Notes: a model not told the origin generated them from the sequence alone. Counted from the first letter of the stretch, positions 15,383 to 24,943 are shown. The stretch is DNA of 64,000 nt from Flavobacterium luteolum (GCF_027111275.1 NZ_CP114286.1:1798001-1862000); one strand, 5' to 3'. Numbers and translations are program-made.

Positions 15383-16057
15383 ATGAAAGCAATAATAGCA
15401 CTAATCATATTTCTCATTTCGCTTCTTACTTCTCACATTTCACAAGCACAAGCAATTAACTGGAAAAGTCTTCAAGAAAATCAAAAATACATTTTGAATG
15501 TAAATGCCGGCTGGGATTACAGTTTTGTTTATGGATTGAGTTATGGCTATCATTTAAAAACAAAAATCCCAATTATTTTGGAGAGTTCCATTTCTCTAGC
15601 ATCAGGTGAAGTTATTTTTGATGATTTTAAAACTAAAATCGGCGGACAGATGAATGTTTATCAAATTGAAAATTTTCGTTTTAATGTATTACTACACGGA
15701 ATTTATAGACTATACGGCAATCCATTAGTAACACTTCAGAATTTTGGTGCCGATGCTTCGACAACTATTGGTTATTATAAGCAAAAATGGTTCATTGCTG
15801 GAGAATTTGGTTTTGATAAAGCAATTGTTACCCATTTTAAACATTCTGATATTTACAAGGACGTTTATCCCAATGTAAAAAATGGTTGGTACGAACCCAC
15901 AACAGGAGGGAATTTCAATTTCGGAGTTCAAGGCGGCTATTCTTTTAACCGCAGTGACATCACGTTACGAGCAGGAAAAGTAATGAATGAAGATTTCAAA
16001 AGTACACCGTTAATTCCGTTTTATGTGCAATTAGGGTATAATTATAAATTAGATTAA
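15383..16057 (+). CDS. Exported outer-membrane beta-barrel-like protein
   Basis: 224 residues with a signal peptide ending near residue 24 (SHISQAQA). The mature part is rich in alternating aromatic and polar residues (NAGWDYSFVYGLSYGYHLK, FYVQLGYNYKLD at the end). It closes with a beta-signal-like strand, which fits a small outer-membrane barrel. It is translated 7 bases after the S33 hydrolase and likely works with it. No specific family is recognised. Confidence 0.75.
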   Translation: MKAIIALIIFLISLLTSHISQAQAINWKSLQENQKYILNVNAGWDYSFVYGLSYGYHLKTKIPIILESSISLASGEVIFDDFKTKIGGQMNVYQIENFRFNVLLHGIYRLYGNPLVTLQNFGADASTTIGYYKQKWFIAGEFGFDKAIVTHFKHSDIYKDVYPNVKNGWYEPTTGGNFNFGVQGGYSFNRSDITLRAGKVMNEDFKSTPLIPFYVQLGYNYKLD

Positions 16058-16154
16058 GTACTACAAGGACGAGATATTTGTAGAAAATTATGTCCAATGT
16101 TAGAGAGCCTCAGAGAGGCTAAATATTTATAGAAATCCAATTACGTAAAGTCAA

Positions 16155-16266
16155 AGAGCTCCAGCGGAGCGATATGTAATTTTTCATAATCAAATATGTC
16201 ACTCCGCTGGAGCTTTATATCGCAAATATCTATTTTATTCTATAAATATTTCGCTTCTCCGAAGCT
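16155..16266. repeat. Paired CTCCGCTGGAGCT repeats in opposite orientation
   Basis: GAGCTCCAGCGGAGC at 16156-16170 is the reverse complement of the CTCCGCTGGAGCT block at 16202-16214, making a composite palindrome. It is followed by the TATTTTATTCTATAAAT and TTCGCTTCTCCGAAGCT blocks shared with 12956-13021. A third related hairpin, AGCCTC-aga-GAGGCT, lies at 16107-16121. Confidence 0.75.
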
Positions 16267-16280
16267 TAACTAAAAACACA

Positions 16281-16313
16281 AAACCCGACAGGTTTTAAAA
16301 ACCTGTCGGGTTT
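16281..16313. terminator. Hairpin AAACCCGACAGGTTTT, copy 1
   Basis: A 33-base palindrome with 16-base arms, about 24 bases after the GH95 stop on the minus strand. The identical 33 bases recur at 26825-26857. It probably works as a terminator for the PUL operon and for the convergent 15383 gene. Confidence 0.8.
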
Positions 16314-16336
16314 AACTATAAAATTGGATATAGAAT

Positions 16337-18745
16337 TTAAATATCGATTTCTATACTTTCTCCTTTTTTCAAAATAATTTCTTTTTTATAATTACCGAAA
16401 ACTAAAGTTGTTTTTCCCCCTGTTTTAGAAGAGATTATAGCATGAGTTACATTTTTATCATTCCACGTCATTTCAATTTCAAAACCGCCTCTTGCACAGA
16501 TTCCTTTTACAGAACCTTCTGACCAAGCATCTGGCAAAGCTGGAAGTAATCGAATTTCGTTTTCATCCGACTGAACCAGCATTTCGACAACTGCTGCTGC
16601 GCCACCAAAATTACCATCAATTTGAAATGGCGGATGCGCATCGAATAAATTCGGATACGTTCCTCCTCCTCTTCTTGGTTTTTCTGTTTTCTTTCCGTCT
16701 GGATCCACGTAGCGAAGCAATTCACGATACATTTTATAAGCACGATTTCCGTCCCAAAGTCTTGCCCAAAGATTGATTCTCCAGCCTTTTGACCAGCCTG
16801 TGGTTTCGTCTCCTTTTATTTCTAAAGTCTTTTTTGAAGCTTCTGCCAAATCTGGAGTTTTCAAAGGTGTGATATGATCGCCGGGGAAAAGTCCGAATAA
16901 GTGTGATTGATGGCGATGTTTCGGTTCGTTATCGTCCCAATCAAAATACCATTCCTGAAGATTTCCTTTTTTACCAATTTGATACGGATACAGTTTTGAA
17001 AGCGCTGTTTCTAGTTTTTTTCTGAAGTCAGCATCAGTGTTCAGCACTTTTGAAGCTTTTATCGTTTTATCAAAACATTCGCGAATCATGGCTAAATCGG
17101 CAGTTCCTCCGTAAAGTGTTGCACCCACAAAGCCATCAGCCAGTTTATATTGATTTTCTGGCGAAGTCGATGGTGAAGTAATTAAATTTCCGTTTTTATC
17201 GGTAATCAACCAGCCTAAACAAAATTCGGCCGCGCCTTTCATCAACGGATATCCTTCTTTTTTCAAATAGGATAAATCTTGTGTAAAAGTGTAATGTTCC
17301 CAAATATGAGTGCTCAACCATGCTTGCGCCATTGGCCAGCACGCCCACATTGGATCTTCTTTTCCAAACTGTCCAACCGGATTAGTCATTGCCCAAATAT
17401 CTGAATTATGCGCTGCCGCCCAGCCTTTATCTACTCCGTAAAAAGTCTTTGCCGTAACTTTTCCTGTTACCGAAAGGTTTTTAATGAAACTTAAAAGTGA
17501 CGAATGCATTTCTGAAAGATTGGTATTTTCTGCCAGCCAGTAATTTTCTTCCAGATTGATATTCATCGTATAATTACTGCTCCAAGGCGGACTTAAATGC
17601 GGATTCCAAAGTCCTTGCAAATTGGCTGGAACGCCCAAAGTTCTTGATGAGCTTATTAATAAATAACGTCCGAAATTGAAATATAGAATTTCGAGATTTT
17701 TATCTTCTTTTCCGTCAGCATAACGCAATAAACGTTCGTCTGTCGGCAAATCTGGAGCGGTTGTTTTTCCTAAATCTAAATTGACACGATTGAAGAATTT
17801 TTGGTAATCAGCAATGTGGGATTCTTTTAGTTTATCGAATGCTTTTGCATAGGCATTGTTCAGATTTTGCAAAGCAATCGAAACATCATCTAAACCTTCT
17901 GACGCTGGATTTTTATCAAAACCATTAAAACTTGTTGCGACAGAAACGAAAATAATCGCCTCTGTTGCGTCTTTTAAGCTCAACGTTTCTCGAGAACTTG
18001 TAACCGTTCCGTCTGTTTTTTTGATTTGAACTAAACCTGTAAATCTTGTTCCTCTTTCTTTTAAGCTCAAATATTTTGGGGAAACATTATATCCTGCGTT
18101 TTCATGAATTGGCGCAGAACCTCTTAATACCAAAATATTGTTTCGCACTTCGACATTGGATTGTAAAAGGCTTTTTAGATTAATATCGAAATTTAAAGCT
18201 CCTTTTTGATCGGCTGTCAATTTGATAATCATGACTTTATCTGGAGCCGATACGAAATATTCGCGTGTATATTTTATACCTGCCATTTCATAACTTACTT
18301 TTGAAATAGCGTTCGAAAGATCCAATTCTCTATGGTAATTAATTGCTTTTCCTTTTTCGGAATTATTGATTTCTAAAGTTCCTAAAGGCGCATACGATTC
18401 GGAATTTTTTCCCTGAACTTTCTTGTTGAGTTCTTCTGCCAGTTTGTAATTTTCGTTTTTGAATGCTTCACGAATTGCCGGAATATTTTTGTACGCTTCT
18501 GGGCTCATATTCGCATTTACGGGTTCGCCCGACCAAAGTGTAATATCATTCAAATAAATTTTATCTGAATTGGCTCCTCCAAAAACGGTTGCTCCCATTT
18601 TTCCGTTTCCTAAAACCAAGCTTTCTTCAAAGAATTCTGCGGGTTGTTTGTACCACAAAACATTTTTAGATTGCGCAGAAATGTTTGTATAATAAGATGT
18701 TAGAAGTAAAATGAAAAATGTTTTTATAATGATTTTTGAATTCAT
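16337..18745 (-). CDS. GH95 family alpha-L-fucosidase
   Basis: About 802 residues from the ATG at 18745, with a signal peptide ending near TNISAQ. The family architecture is visible: N-terminal beta-sandwich starting LWYKQPAEFFEESLVLGNGKMGA, then an (alpha/alpha)6 barrel with the conserved AAHNSDIWAMTNPVG and the C-terminal FDAHPPFQIDGNFGGAAAVVEML stretch (positions about 705-727). GH95 enzymes release alpha-1,2-linked L-fucose, and some act on L-galactose. In a xyloglucan locus the expected target is the fucosyl-galactosyl side chain. It is the last gene of the PUL and is separated from the esterase gene by two structured repeats, so it may have been added later. Confidence 0.92.
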   Translation of the reverse strand: MNSKIIIKTFFILLLTSYYTNISAQSKNVLWYKQPAEFFEESLVLGNGKMGATVFGGANSDKIYLNDITLWSGEPVNANMSPEAYKNIPAIREAFKNENYKLAEELNKKVQGKNSESYAPLGTLEINNSEKGKAINYHRELDLSNAISKVSYEMAGIKYTREYFVSAPDKVMIIKLTADQKGALNFDINLKSLLQSNVEVRNNILVLRGSAPIHENAGYNVSPKYLSLKERGTRFTGLVQIKKTDGTVTSSRETLSLKDATEAIIFVSVATSFNGFDKNPASEGLDDVSIALQNLNNAYAKAFDKLKESHIADYQKFFNRVNLDLGKTTAPDLPTDERLLRYADGKEDKNLEILYFNFGRYLLISSSRTLGVPANLQGLWNPHLSPPWSSNYTMNINLEENYWLAENTNLSEMHSSLLSFIKNLSVTGKVTAKTFYGVDKGWAAAHNSDIWAMTNPVGQFGKEDPMWACWPMAQAWLSTHIWEHYTFTQDLSYLKKEGYPLMKGAAEFCLGWLITDKNGNLITSPSTSPENQYKLADGFVGATLYGGTADLAMIRECFDKTIKASKVLNTDADFRKKLETALSKLYPYQIGKKGNLQEWYFDWDDNEPKHRHQSHLFGLFPGDHITPLKTPDLAEASKKTLEIKGDETTGWSKGWRINLWARLWDGNRAYKMYRELLRYVDPDGKKTEKPRRGGGTYPNLFDAHPPFQIDGNFGGAAAVVEMLVQSDENEIRLLPALPDAWSEGSVKGICARGGFEIEMTWNDKNVTHAIISSKTGGKTTLVFGNYKKEIILKKGESIEIDI

Positions 18746-18794
18746 AGGCTTGTTATTTTGAATCATGTTTTTTACATCTGGTATTTCTGCAATC

Positions 18795-18896
18795 TTGTCA
18801 TTCCGAGGAACGAGGAATCACACTCGTAAATCGACAAAGATAGGTAATTCACTTTGTTGAATTTCTAGTGTGATTCCTCGTTCCTCGGAATGACAA
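18795..18896. repeat. Perfect 30-bp inverted repeat containing TTCCGAGGAACGAGGAATC
   Basis: Arms at 18795-18824 and 18867-18896 are exact reverse complements separated by 42 bases. The arm carries CATTCCGAGGAACGAGGAAT. There is no terminator-like T-tract in the loop. It looks like a miniature palindromic repeat inserted between the GH95 and esterase genes. Confidence 0.85.
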
Positions 18897-18923
18897 ACAA
18901 AAGCGTTAATTAATATTTTACGC

Positions 18924-19038
18924 GCGTGAGGGATAGGAGCAAGCTACCGAAGTAGCGCGGATAGCCCGACCGTAGCGAGATAAGAAGGCGTATAAACGCA
19001 AAATATATTTGCCTTCTTATCTCGGTACGGTCACGCCC
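18924..19038 (-). repeat. Structured 115-bp repeat with nested stems
   Basis: Read on the minus strand, an outer stem GCGTGA (19031-19036) pairs with TCACGC (18924-18929). Inside it, a 21-base stem (19011-19031 with 18969-18989, one mismatch) is followed by GGGCTATCCGC. A hairpin GCTAC-TTCG-GTAGC (18943-18956) with a C(UUCG)G tetraloop comes next, then TCCTATCCC. The closed, branched layout and stable tetraloop suggest a folded RNA or a mobile palindromic element. It starts 6 bases past the esterase stop. Confidence 0.7.
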
Positions 19039-19044
19039 AAATAA

Positions 19045-20991
19045 TTATTTACTCACTTTATACTTCTCATTCGCCGTTAGCATTTCCCAATTATCCGTTC
19101 TAAATGGCGATGCAGGGAATTTTTCTTTATTAAAAAGATTAATTGCTGTGTCGTCATCTGCCCAACCGTAATGCACTGCAACTGGATTTTGAACTTTATC
19201 GCTAGAAACGATTATTCTGTTGTCTTTAATTATCGCTTTCGCGGAATGAAAAACTTTGTCTGAACCTGCAATTTCGAAACCTTCTAATTCATCGTTATTT
19301 GGCGTTGACAATCCGCTGCCGATGTTATCGAAAGTAAGAATAATTTCGTTTCCTTTTATTATTTGAGATTTATAAGTTGGTCCGCTGTGAACTTGTTTTT
19401 TGCCGTAAATGTTATTCAGCGCAATCGCTGCCAAACGCAAACCAATGTCTTGTTTGTTTGTTGGATGAATGTCTTTTGCATTTCCAATATCAGTTGTAAC
19501 AGCCATTCCAGTATTTGGCAATTTTAAAGTTTGAGATTGTGCTTCGCGAAGTTCTGCCCAACGGCTTCCTTTTTGGCTGTTTCCTCCGAATTCATCAAAA
19601 GTGGATAATTGAACGAAATAAAAAGGGAAATTTCCTTGTTTGAATTTACTTCTCCAATCGTTTATCATCAATGGAAATGACTTTTTGTATTCTGCCGCTC
19701 TCCAAACATTGGCTTCTCCTTGATACCATAAAACACCTTGCATCGCATAAGGCACTAACGGATTTACCATTGCATTGTACAATAATGACGGATAACTGTT
19801 TGGTGAAACCTCGATTCTTACTTTTACAACGTTGAATTTCCAAAGTCCTTCAAGCGGTACATTTGAATCTTTAAAATCGATTTTTAAATCTGCTGGATCG
19901 CCATAAATTCCGCCACCGCCACTGTAATCTGTAATTCTTACTGCGATCACGTTTGTTCCTTCTTTTAAAACGTTTGCCGGAATTTTGTAGACTCTTTTGG
20001 CATCCCAAAGATTGTTTGTTCCAACTTCAACTCCGTTTACATACGTTTTGTCTTCGTCATCGACTTTTGCTAAATGTAAAACAGCTTCCTTTTTGGCTTG
20101 TTCTGCGGTTAAAACAATCGTTTTTCGCATCCAGACAATTCCGTCGATATTGCCAATTTGCTGGTTTTCCCAAAGTGAAGGCACTTTTATTTCTGGCCAG
20201 TTTTTGTCTTGAAAATTTGGATTCTTAAATTGCTCTTCGTTTTCCATCGAAACATCAAAACCTTGCACTTTTTTAAGATTGTCTAAAACCGACTTTTTAT
20301 ACGTTTCAAAAATGGCATTGATATCTACTGTTGGAACATCGGCAATCATGGCTTTAAAATCGGGACTGTTTTCGAAAGCTTCACGGCTTGTCCAAGTCTC
20401 CACATTGGTTCCGCCCCAAGAAGTATTGATAATTCCGATTGGAATTTTTAATTCTGAATATAGTTTTCTGGCGAAATAATAACCAACTGCAGTAAAGTTG
20501 CCAACATTTTCTTTGTTGGCTACTTCCCATTTTCCTTGCTTTAAATCGTCTTTTGGAGTTCCGCTTAAATCTTGGGCAACACCAAAATGACGAATCATTG
20601 GATAATCTGCACTGCTGATTTCTTTTTCAGAATTCATGGTTTTGAAAACCTGAAATTCCATATTCGATTGTCCACTGCAAATCCAAACTTCGCCAACCAA
20701 AACATTTTTGATTGTGATTGTATTTTTTCCGATAATAATTAATTCGAATGGTCCACCAGCTTTTTCAGCAGCCAAATTTACCGTCCATTTTCCGTTTTTA
20801 TCGGCTATTGTTTTCTTGATTTGTTTGTTGAAATGAATTTCTATGCTTTCATTCGCCTCCGCAAAACCCCAAATCGGAATTTGTTTGTCTCTTTGGAGTA
20901 CCATTCCGTCAGAGAATATTAAAGGCATTCTTATATTAGCATTAGCTAAAACACTAATTAACAGAAAAATAAATATTATATTCTTTTTCAT
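19045..20991 (-). CDS. Sialate O-acetylesterase-like carbohydrate acetylesterase
   Basis: 648 residues with a signal peptide. The SGNH/SASA esterase halves flank a jelly-roll insert: the catalytic serine in CSGQSNMEF (S109), the NTSWGGTNVETW and LWYQGEANV blocks, and the DIHPTNK Asp-His pair towards the C-terminus. The central part (about 255-370) looks like a GH2-type sugar-binding sandwich. Related PUL enzymes remove O-acetyl groups from xylan or from galactose in xyloglucan side chains. Here it would strip acetyl groups before GH2 and GH95 act. It is followed by the structured repeat and GH95. Confidence 0.88.
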   Translation of the reverse strand: MKKNIIFIFLLISVLANANIRMPLIFSDGMVLQRDKQIPIWGFAEANESIEIHFNKQIKKTIADKNGKWTVNLAAEKAGGPFELIIIGKNTITIKNVLVGEVWICSGQSNMEFQVFKTMNSEKEISSADYPMIRHFGVAQDLSGTPKDDLKQGKWEVANKENVGNFTAVGYYFARKLYSELKIPIGIINTSWGGTNVETWTSREAFENSPDFKAMIADVPTVDINAIFETYKKSVLDNLKKVQGFDVSMENEEQFKNPNFQDKNWPEIKVPSLWENQQIGNIDGIVWMRKTIVLTAEQAKKEAVLHLAKVDDEDKTYVNGVEVGTNNLWDAKRVYKIPANVLKEGTNVIAVRITDYSGGGGIYGDPADLKIDFKDSNVPLEGLWKFNVVKVRIEVSPNSYPSLLYNAMVNPLVPYAMQGVLWYQGEANVWRAAEYKKSFPLMINDWRSKFKQGNFPFYFVQLSTFDEFGGNSQKGSRWAELREAQSQTLKLPNTGMAVTTDIGNAKDIHPTNKQDIGLRLAAIALNNIYGKKQVHSGPTYKSQIIKGNEIILTFDNIGSGLSTPNNDELEGFEIAGSDKVFHSAKAIIKDNRIIVSSDKVQNPVAVHYGWADDDTAINLFNKEKFPASPFRTDNWEMLTANEKYKVSK

Positions 20992-21018
20992 TTTTTTAAT
21001 TTAAATATTTTTTAACCA

Positions 21019-21086
21019 TATAAGTGATATAAGTTATTTTAAGTTTTTAGCTACAATTGTGCTTAAATTTATTTATATCACTTATA
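21019..21086. repeat. Inverted repeat TATAAGTGATATAA
   Basis: 14-base perfect arms at 21019-21032 and 21073-21086 flanking AT-rich DNA, flanked in turn by TTTAACCA words on both sides. It lies between the GH5 stop and the esterase start and may pause or process the transcript. Confidence 0.6.
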
Positions 21087-21104
21087 GGATTTAACCACAT
21101 TTTT

Positions 21105-22610
21105 TTATTTTAATCCGTCTATTAAAGCGTTTAAAGCTTGTGTATCGAAGACCGTATTATTGGTTCTATTCATGATTCCGAAACCGTTGTTTCCTAGGCT
21201 TCCTTCATCCCAATAAAAAGGTAATAATCCGTTTGCTTTTGCTGTTTTTACTACCGTTTTTAAATAATACGCTCTTGAATTTAAATGTAAAGTCAGCGCA
21301 TCTCCCGTTAAAGTTGTTCTACGGATGGCTCCAAATTCTCCCAATAACACTGGAATTCCTTTGTCTACAAATTGAGTTTTCATCAGTTTAAAGTTCTTCT
21401 CTAAATCGGCTTCTTCTCCCCAAGTTGCATTTCGTTCTGTATCGGTTGTAGAATGAAATCCTGATCCCCAATAATAGAACATTTTGCCCCAAGTTTCGTC
21501 TTTGGTTAAACCAGCAAAATTCCATGGAGAATAGTAATGCACTTCAACCATCATTCTGCCTGTAACTTTATCTACTGGCAATGTAGTCATTAATTTGTTC
21601 GTTTTTTCAATGTCTGTCGTTGGACCTTGCACGACTAAAACACGAGTGGCGTTTTTTCCTCCTGTAGAACGAACTGCATCGATAAAAGTCTGGTGATAAG
21701 AGGTTAAAACTGCCATTTGCGTAGCATCTTCAACCGCTGGTTCGTTGGCGCTTGCAAAAAGTAAATGTTCGTCGAAACCTCTTAAATGTGTTGCGATTTG
21801 TTCCCAAAACGCTTTCTGTTTGGCATTGTTTTCTACTTTTTTAGCTTCTGTAATATTATTTTCCAGCCAGCCACCATCCCAGTGAATGTTTACGACAACA
21901 TACATATCGTTATCAACACAATATTGTACGACTTCTTTCACTCGGTTTAACCAATCAGTTTTGATTTTAGCTGTTGCAGCATTTTCTAAATTCTGATTCC
22001 AAGAACACGGAATTCTTACCGCATTGAAACCATTTGCTTTTACGGCATCAATTAAGGCTTTAGTCACTTTTGGATTTCCCCAAGCGGTTTCGCCTCCAGT
22101 TGCTTCCAACGTATTTCCGATATTCCAGCCTAATTTAATTTTTGCTGCCAATTCAACCGCAGAACTTCCCATTCCTGACGCATCAGCTGCAATTGGGTTG
22201 GTATTATAACTTGGATATAAACCTGTAGCAACTGTTGCAGCAGTCTGTAAAACTGCTATCGTAACCGTTTTTGCCTCATTTGAACTTAAAGTGACTGAAG
22301 CTGTTCTAGCAGCATTTTCTGTATTTGCTGAAGCTGTTATTCTAACAATAACACTTCCTTTTACTCCTGTTGTCTGACTCACTTTTACCCAGTTTGCAGA
22401 ACTGGCCAAAGTCCAGCTTGAAGCTTCTGAATTAATAGTGATATCCGAAGTGTTTTCTTTGCTGTCAAAATCAATTTTGGCTGTGCTTGCCGTTAATGAT
22501 TTTATCGTATTTTCTGGAGTAGTTTCTTTATCTGAACTGCAAGCTAAAACGCCTAAAAATGCAAAACATAAAATAAAGCTCAAGCAGTAATCTTTAATTG
22601 TTTTTTTCAT
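21105..22610 (-). CDS. BACON-GH5_4 endo-xyloglucanase lipoprotein
   Basis: 501 residues with a lipoprotein signal (C24 in GVLACSS). Residues about 38-125 form a BACON domain (ITINSEASSWTLASSANWV, then TVTIAVLQTA), a spacer fold common in PUL surface enzymes. The GH5 catalytic barrel follows: LGWNIGNTLEA and NAVRIPCSW are subfamily-4 landmarks, ASANEP holds the acid/base E290, and VLLGEFG the nucleophile E425. Subfamily 4 contains the endo-xyloglucanases of known xyloglucan PULs with the same BACON-GH5 layout. This is the probable backbone-cutting enzyme and the main reason to assign xyloglucan to the locus. Confidence 0.9.
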   Translation of the reverse strand: MKKTIKDYCLSFILCFAFLGVLACSSDKETTPENTIKSLTASTAKIDFDSKENTSDITINSEASSWTLASSANWVKVSQTTGVKGSVIVRITASANTENAARTASVTLSSNEAKTVTIAVLQTAATVATGLYPSYNTNPIAADASGMGSSAVELAAKIKLGWNIGNTLEATGGETAWGNPKVTKALIDAVKANGFNAVRIPCSWNQNLENAATAKIKTDWLNRVKEVVQYCVDNDMYVVVNIHWDGGWLENNITEAKKVENNAKQKAFWEQIATHLRGFDEHLLFASANEPAVEDATQMAVLTSYHQTFIDAVRSTGGKNATRVLVVQGPTTDIEKTNKLMTTLPVDKVTGRMMVEVHYYSPWNFAGLTKDETWGKMFYYWGSGFHSTTDTERNATWGEEADLEKNFKLMKTQFVDKGIPVLLGEFGAIRRTTLTGDALTLHLNSRAYYLKTVVKTAKANGLLPFYWDEGSLGNNGFGIMNRTNNTVFDTQALNALIDGLK

Positions 22611-22644
22611 TTGGTTTGGTTTAAGTTAAGTGTAAGTTTTTAAA

Positions 22645-22677
22645 ATCAACGCCAGCTTTTAATGGGCTGGCGTTGAT
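22645..22677. terminator. Intra-operon hairpin between GH3 and GH5
   Basis: ATCAACGCCAGC (22645-22656) pairs with GCTGGCGTTGAT (22666-22677) around a 9-base loop. There is no strong T-tract on the minus strand, so attenuation or mRNA stabilisation is more likely than full termination. Confidence 0.6.
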
Positions 22678-22705
22678 AGTTTGGTTATTTTATAGCAATA
22701 ACAAT

Positions 22706-24943
22706 TTATTTAACTGTTACCTGAATTTCTTTTTTAATATCTCTTGAAGAAGTTCCTAACTTAATAGTATATTTTCCTGGCTCAACTGTCCATTTTTTAG
22801 CAGCAACATCATAATATGCCAATTCTTTTACTGGAACTTTGATTGTTACTTTTGCTGAACTTCCAGCTTTTACTTCTGCTTTTTTGAATCCTTTTAACTC
22901 TTGTGCTGCACGAGTAATTTTAGAATCAGATTTTGCAGTATATAATTGTACTACTTCTTTACCGTCTACCTTTCCTGTGTTTTTAACGTCAACTGTAACT
23001 TCAATTACGTCGTTTTGAGCGTACGAATCTTTATTTGCTTTTGCATTATCAAGTGCAAAAGTTGTGTATGATAATCCGTAACCAAAAGGATATAATGGCG
23101 CTACGTTTTTAGTGTCAAACCAACGATATCCAATTAAGATTCCTTCCGCATAATTTACAGTTTTGTCTCCAGGGAAACTGTTTGTAGCGTGTGCAGGAGA
23201 ATCTTTTAATGCAACTGGCATTGTCCAAGGTAATTTTCCTGAAGGATTTACTTTTCCTAAAATAACATCAGCCAAAGCATTTCCACCTTCAGATCCATTG
23301 AACCAGCTCCAAACCAAAGCAGAAGATTTTTTGCTTACTTCATTAATATCAAAAGGAGCACCAGCCACCATTACAACGATCGTTTTTGGATTAGCTTCTA
23401 TTACTTTTTTGATTAATTCTTCTTGTCCGAAAGGCAAATGTAAATCTCTTCTATCCGAAGCTTCTGTTTCGTAATCACGGTTTGAACCCGCAAAAACAAT
23501 TGCTACATCTGAGTTTTTAGCTGCATCAACTGCTTCTTGAACTTTTGCTGGATCTAATTGATCAATTGTAACAGGGCCATTAGCCGTAATATTTCCTAAG
23601 TTTCCTCTGTTCTTTTTATCGTAACGCTCTAAATATCCTTCCGCATAATTGATTTTGATTGATGAAGGCAATCTGTTTTTAAGACCATCAAGAGGCGTAA
23701 CTTCTCTTTTTGTTTTTACTCCAGCTCCAAATCCACCAAGAGCATTTTTCTTAGTTGCATTATTTCCAATTACAGCGATAGATTTTACTCCGTCTAGTTT
23801 TAATGGCAATGCATTGTTTTCGTTTTTCAATAATACAATTGCTTCTGCAGCAATTTTGTAAGCGTCTTGATAATGTGCTTCGGTTGCGATACTTCCTTTT
23901 GCACGCTCGCCTCCGCCCATTGCTTTTACTTGGAATAAAACTCTTAAAATACGTTTTACATGCAGATCAATTTCTTTTTCAGAAACTTCTCCAGATTTAA
24001 CCGCAGCGATTAATTTATCGGCTAAGAAAAATTCATTGAAAGGTTTTGGTGTTCCCATTTCAATATCTAAACCGTTTTTCAAAGATTTTGCTGTAGAATG
24101 AACCGCAGCCCAATCTGAAACTACAATTCCTTTGAATCCCCATTCGTCACGAAGGATTTTATTTAACATATAATCGTTCTCACATAAATATTCGCCTCTG
24201 AATTTATTGTAAGCGCCCATTATACTGTAGGCTTTTGCTTCTTTTACCGAAGCTTCAAAAGCTGGAAGATAAATTTCGCGAAGTGTACGCTCGTCAATTT
24301 GTACATCTACAAAATCACGATTCGTTTCCTGATTGTTTGCTGCAAAGTGTTTTACACACGCCATTACATCTTTTTCTTGTAAACCAACAATCAAAGGCAC
24401 GGCGATTTTTTTGTTTAAGAACGGATCTTCAGACATGTATTCGTATGTTCTTCCTCCAAGCGGTGTTCTTACCATATTGATGGCTGGCGAAAGCAACATG
24501 TCTTTGTCTCTTGCACGTAATTCTTCTCCTAAACTGGTTCCGAAAGTATGCGCCATTTCTGCATTCCAAGTTGCTGCCAAAGCGCCCCCTGCTGGGTAGT
24601 AAGTAGCAAAATCGTTTGTCCATCCTGCTGGAGCCCAATTGTCTCTTGAGATTTCTTCACGAACTCCCAATGGACCATCGGCCATTTTTAATTCTGGAAT
24701 TCCTAAACGTTTTACACCTGCATTGGCAAACATACTGTTCCCGTGAAGCATTCCGATTTTTTCTTCTAATGTCATTTGCGAAATCAGTTTGTCGATTTCG
24801 GCATCATGGTCTGTACTTATTTCTTTTCCAACGTATTCTTCGGTCTGCGCCGAATTTGAAGCTATTGTCTGTGCATCATTTTTACATGAAGTAAAAAATG
24901 CAAAAACTAGAGCTGATGAAAGGAATATCATTTTGTTTTTCAT
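22706..24943 (-). CDS. GH3 beta-glucosidase lipoprotein
   Basis: 745 residues with a lipoprotein signal (C20 in FFTSC). The (beta/alpha)8 domain carries VKHFAANNQETNRD and the nucleophile in GIVVSDWAA (D277). The alpha/beta sandwich carries the acid/base loop GSNRDYETEASDRRDL, and a C-terminal fibronectin III-like domain starts near residue 640. Such enzymes release glucose from short beta-glucans, which here would be the stripped xyloglucan backbone. Xylosidase activity is also seen in GH3 and cannot be excluded. It lies between GH39 and GH5 in the PUL. Confidence 0.9.
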   Translation of the reverse strand: MKNKMIFLSSALVFAFFTSCKNDAQTIASNSAQTEEYVGKEISTDHDAEIDKLISQMTLEEKIGMLHGNSMFANAGVKRLGIPELKMADGPLGVREEISRDNWAPAGWTNDFATYYPAGGALAATWNAEMAHTFGTSLGEELRARDKDMLLSPAINMVRTPLGGRTYEYMSEDPFLNKKIAVPLIVGLQEKDVMACVKHFAANNQETNRDFVDVQIDERTLREIYLPAFEASVKEAKAYSIMGAYNKFRGEYLCENDYMLNKILRDEWGFKGIVVSDWAAVHSTAKSLKNGLDIEMGTPKPFNEFFLADKLIAAVKSGEVSEKEIDLHVKRILRVLFQVKAMGGGERAKGSIATEAHYQDAYKIAAEAIVLLKNENNALPLKLDGVKSIAVIGNNATKKNALGGFGAGVKTKREVTPLDGLKNRLPSSIKINYAEGYLERYDKKNRGNLGNITANGPVTIDQLDPAKVQEAVDAAKNSDVAIVFAGSNRDYETEASDRRDLHLPFGQEELIKKVIEANPKTIVVMVAGAPFDINEVSKKSSALVWSWFNGSEGGNALADVILGKVNPSGKLPWTMPVALKDSPAHATNSFPGDKTVNYAEGILIGYRWFDTKNVAPLYPFGYGLSYTTFALDNAKANKDSYAQNDVIEVTVDVKNTGKVDGKEVVQLYTAKSDSKITRAAQELKGFKKAEVKAGSSAKVTIKVPVKELAYYDVAAKKWTVEPGKYTIKLGTSSRDIKKEIQVTVK

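Noticed and set aside
16060..16067. ACTACAAG, an exact half-site of the PUL operator, after the 15383 gene
   Set aside because: The partner arm CTTATGGT is missing at the right distance and it lies downstream of genes, so it is probably chance.
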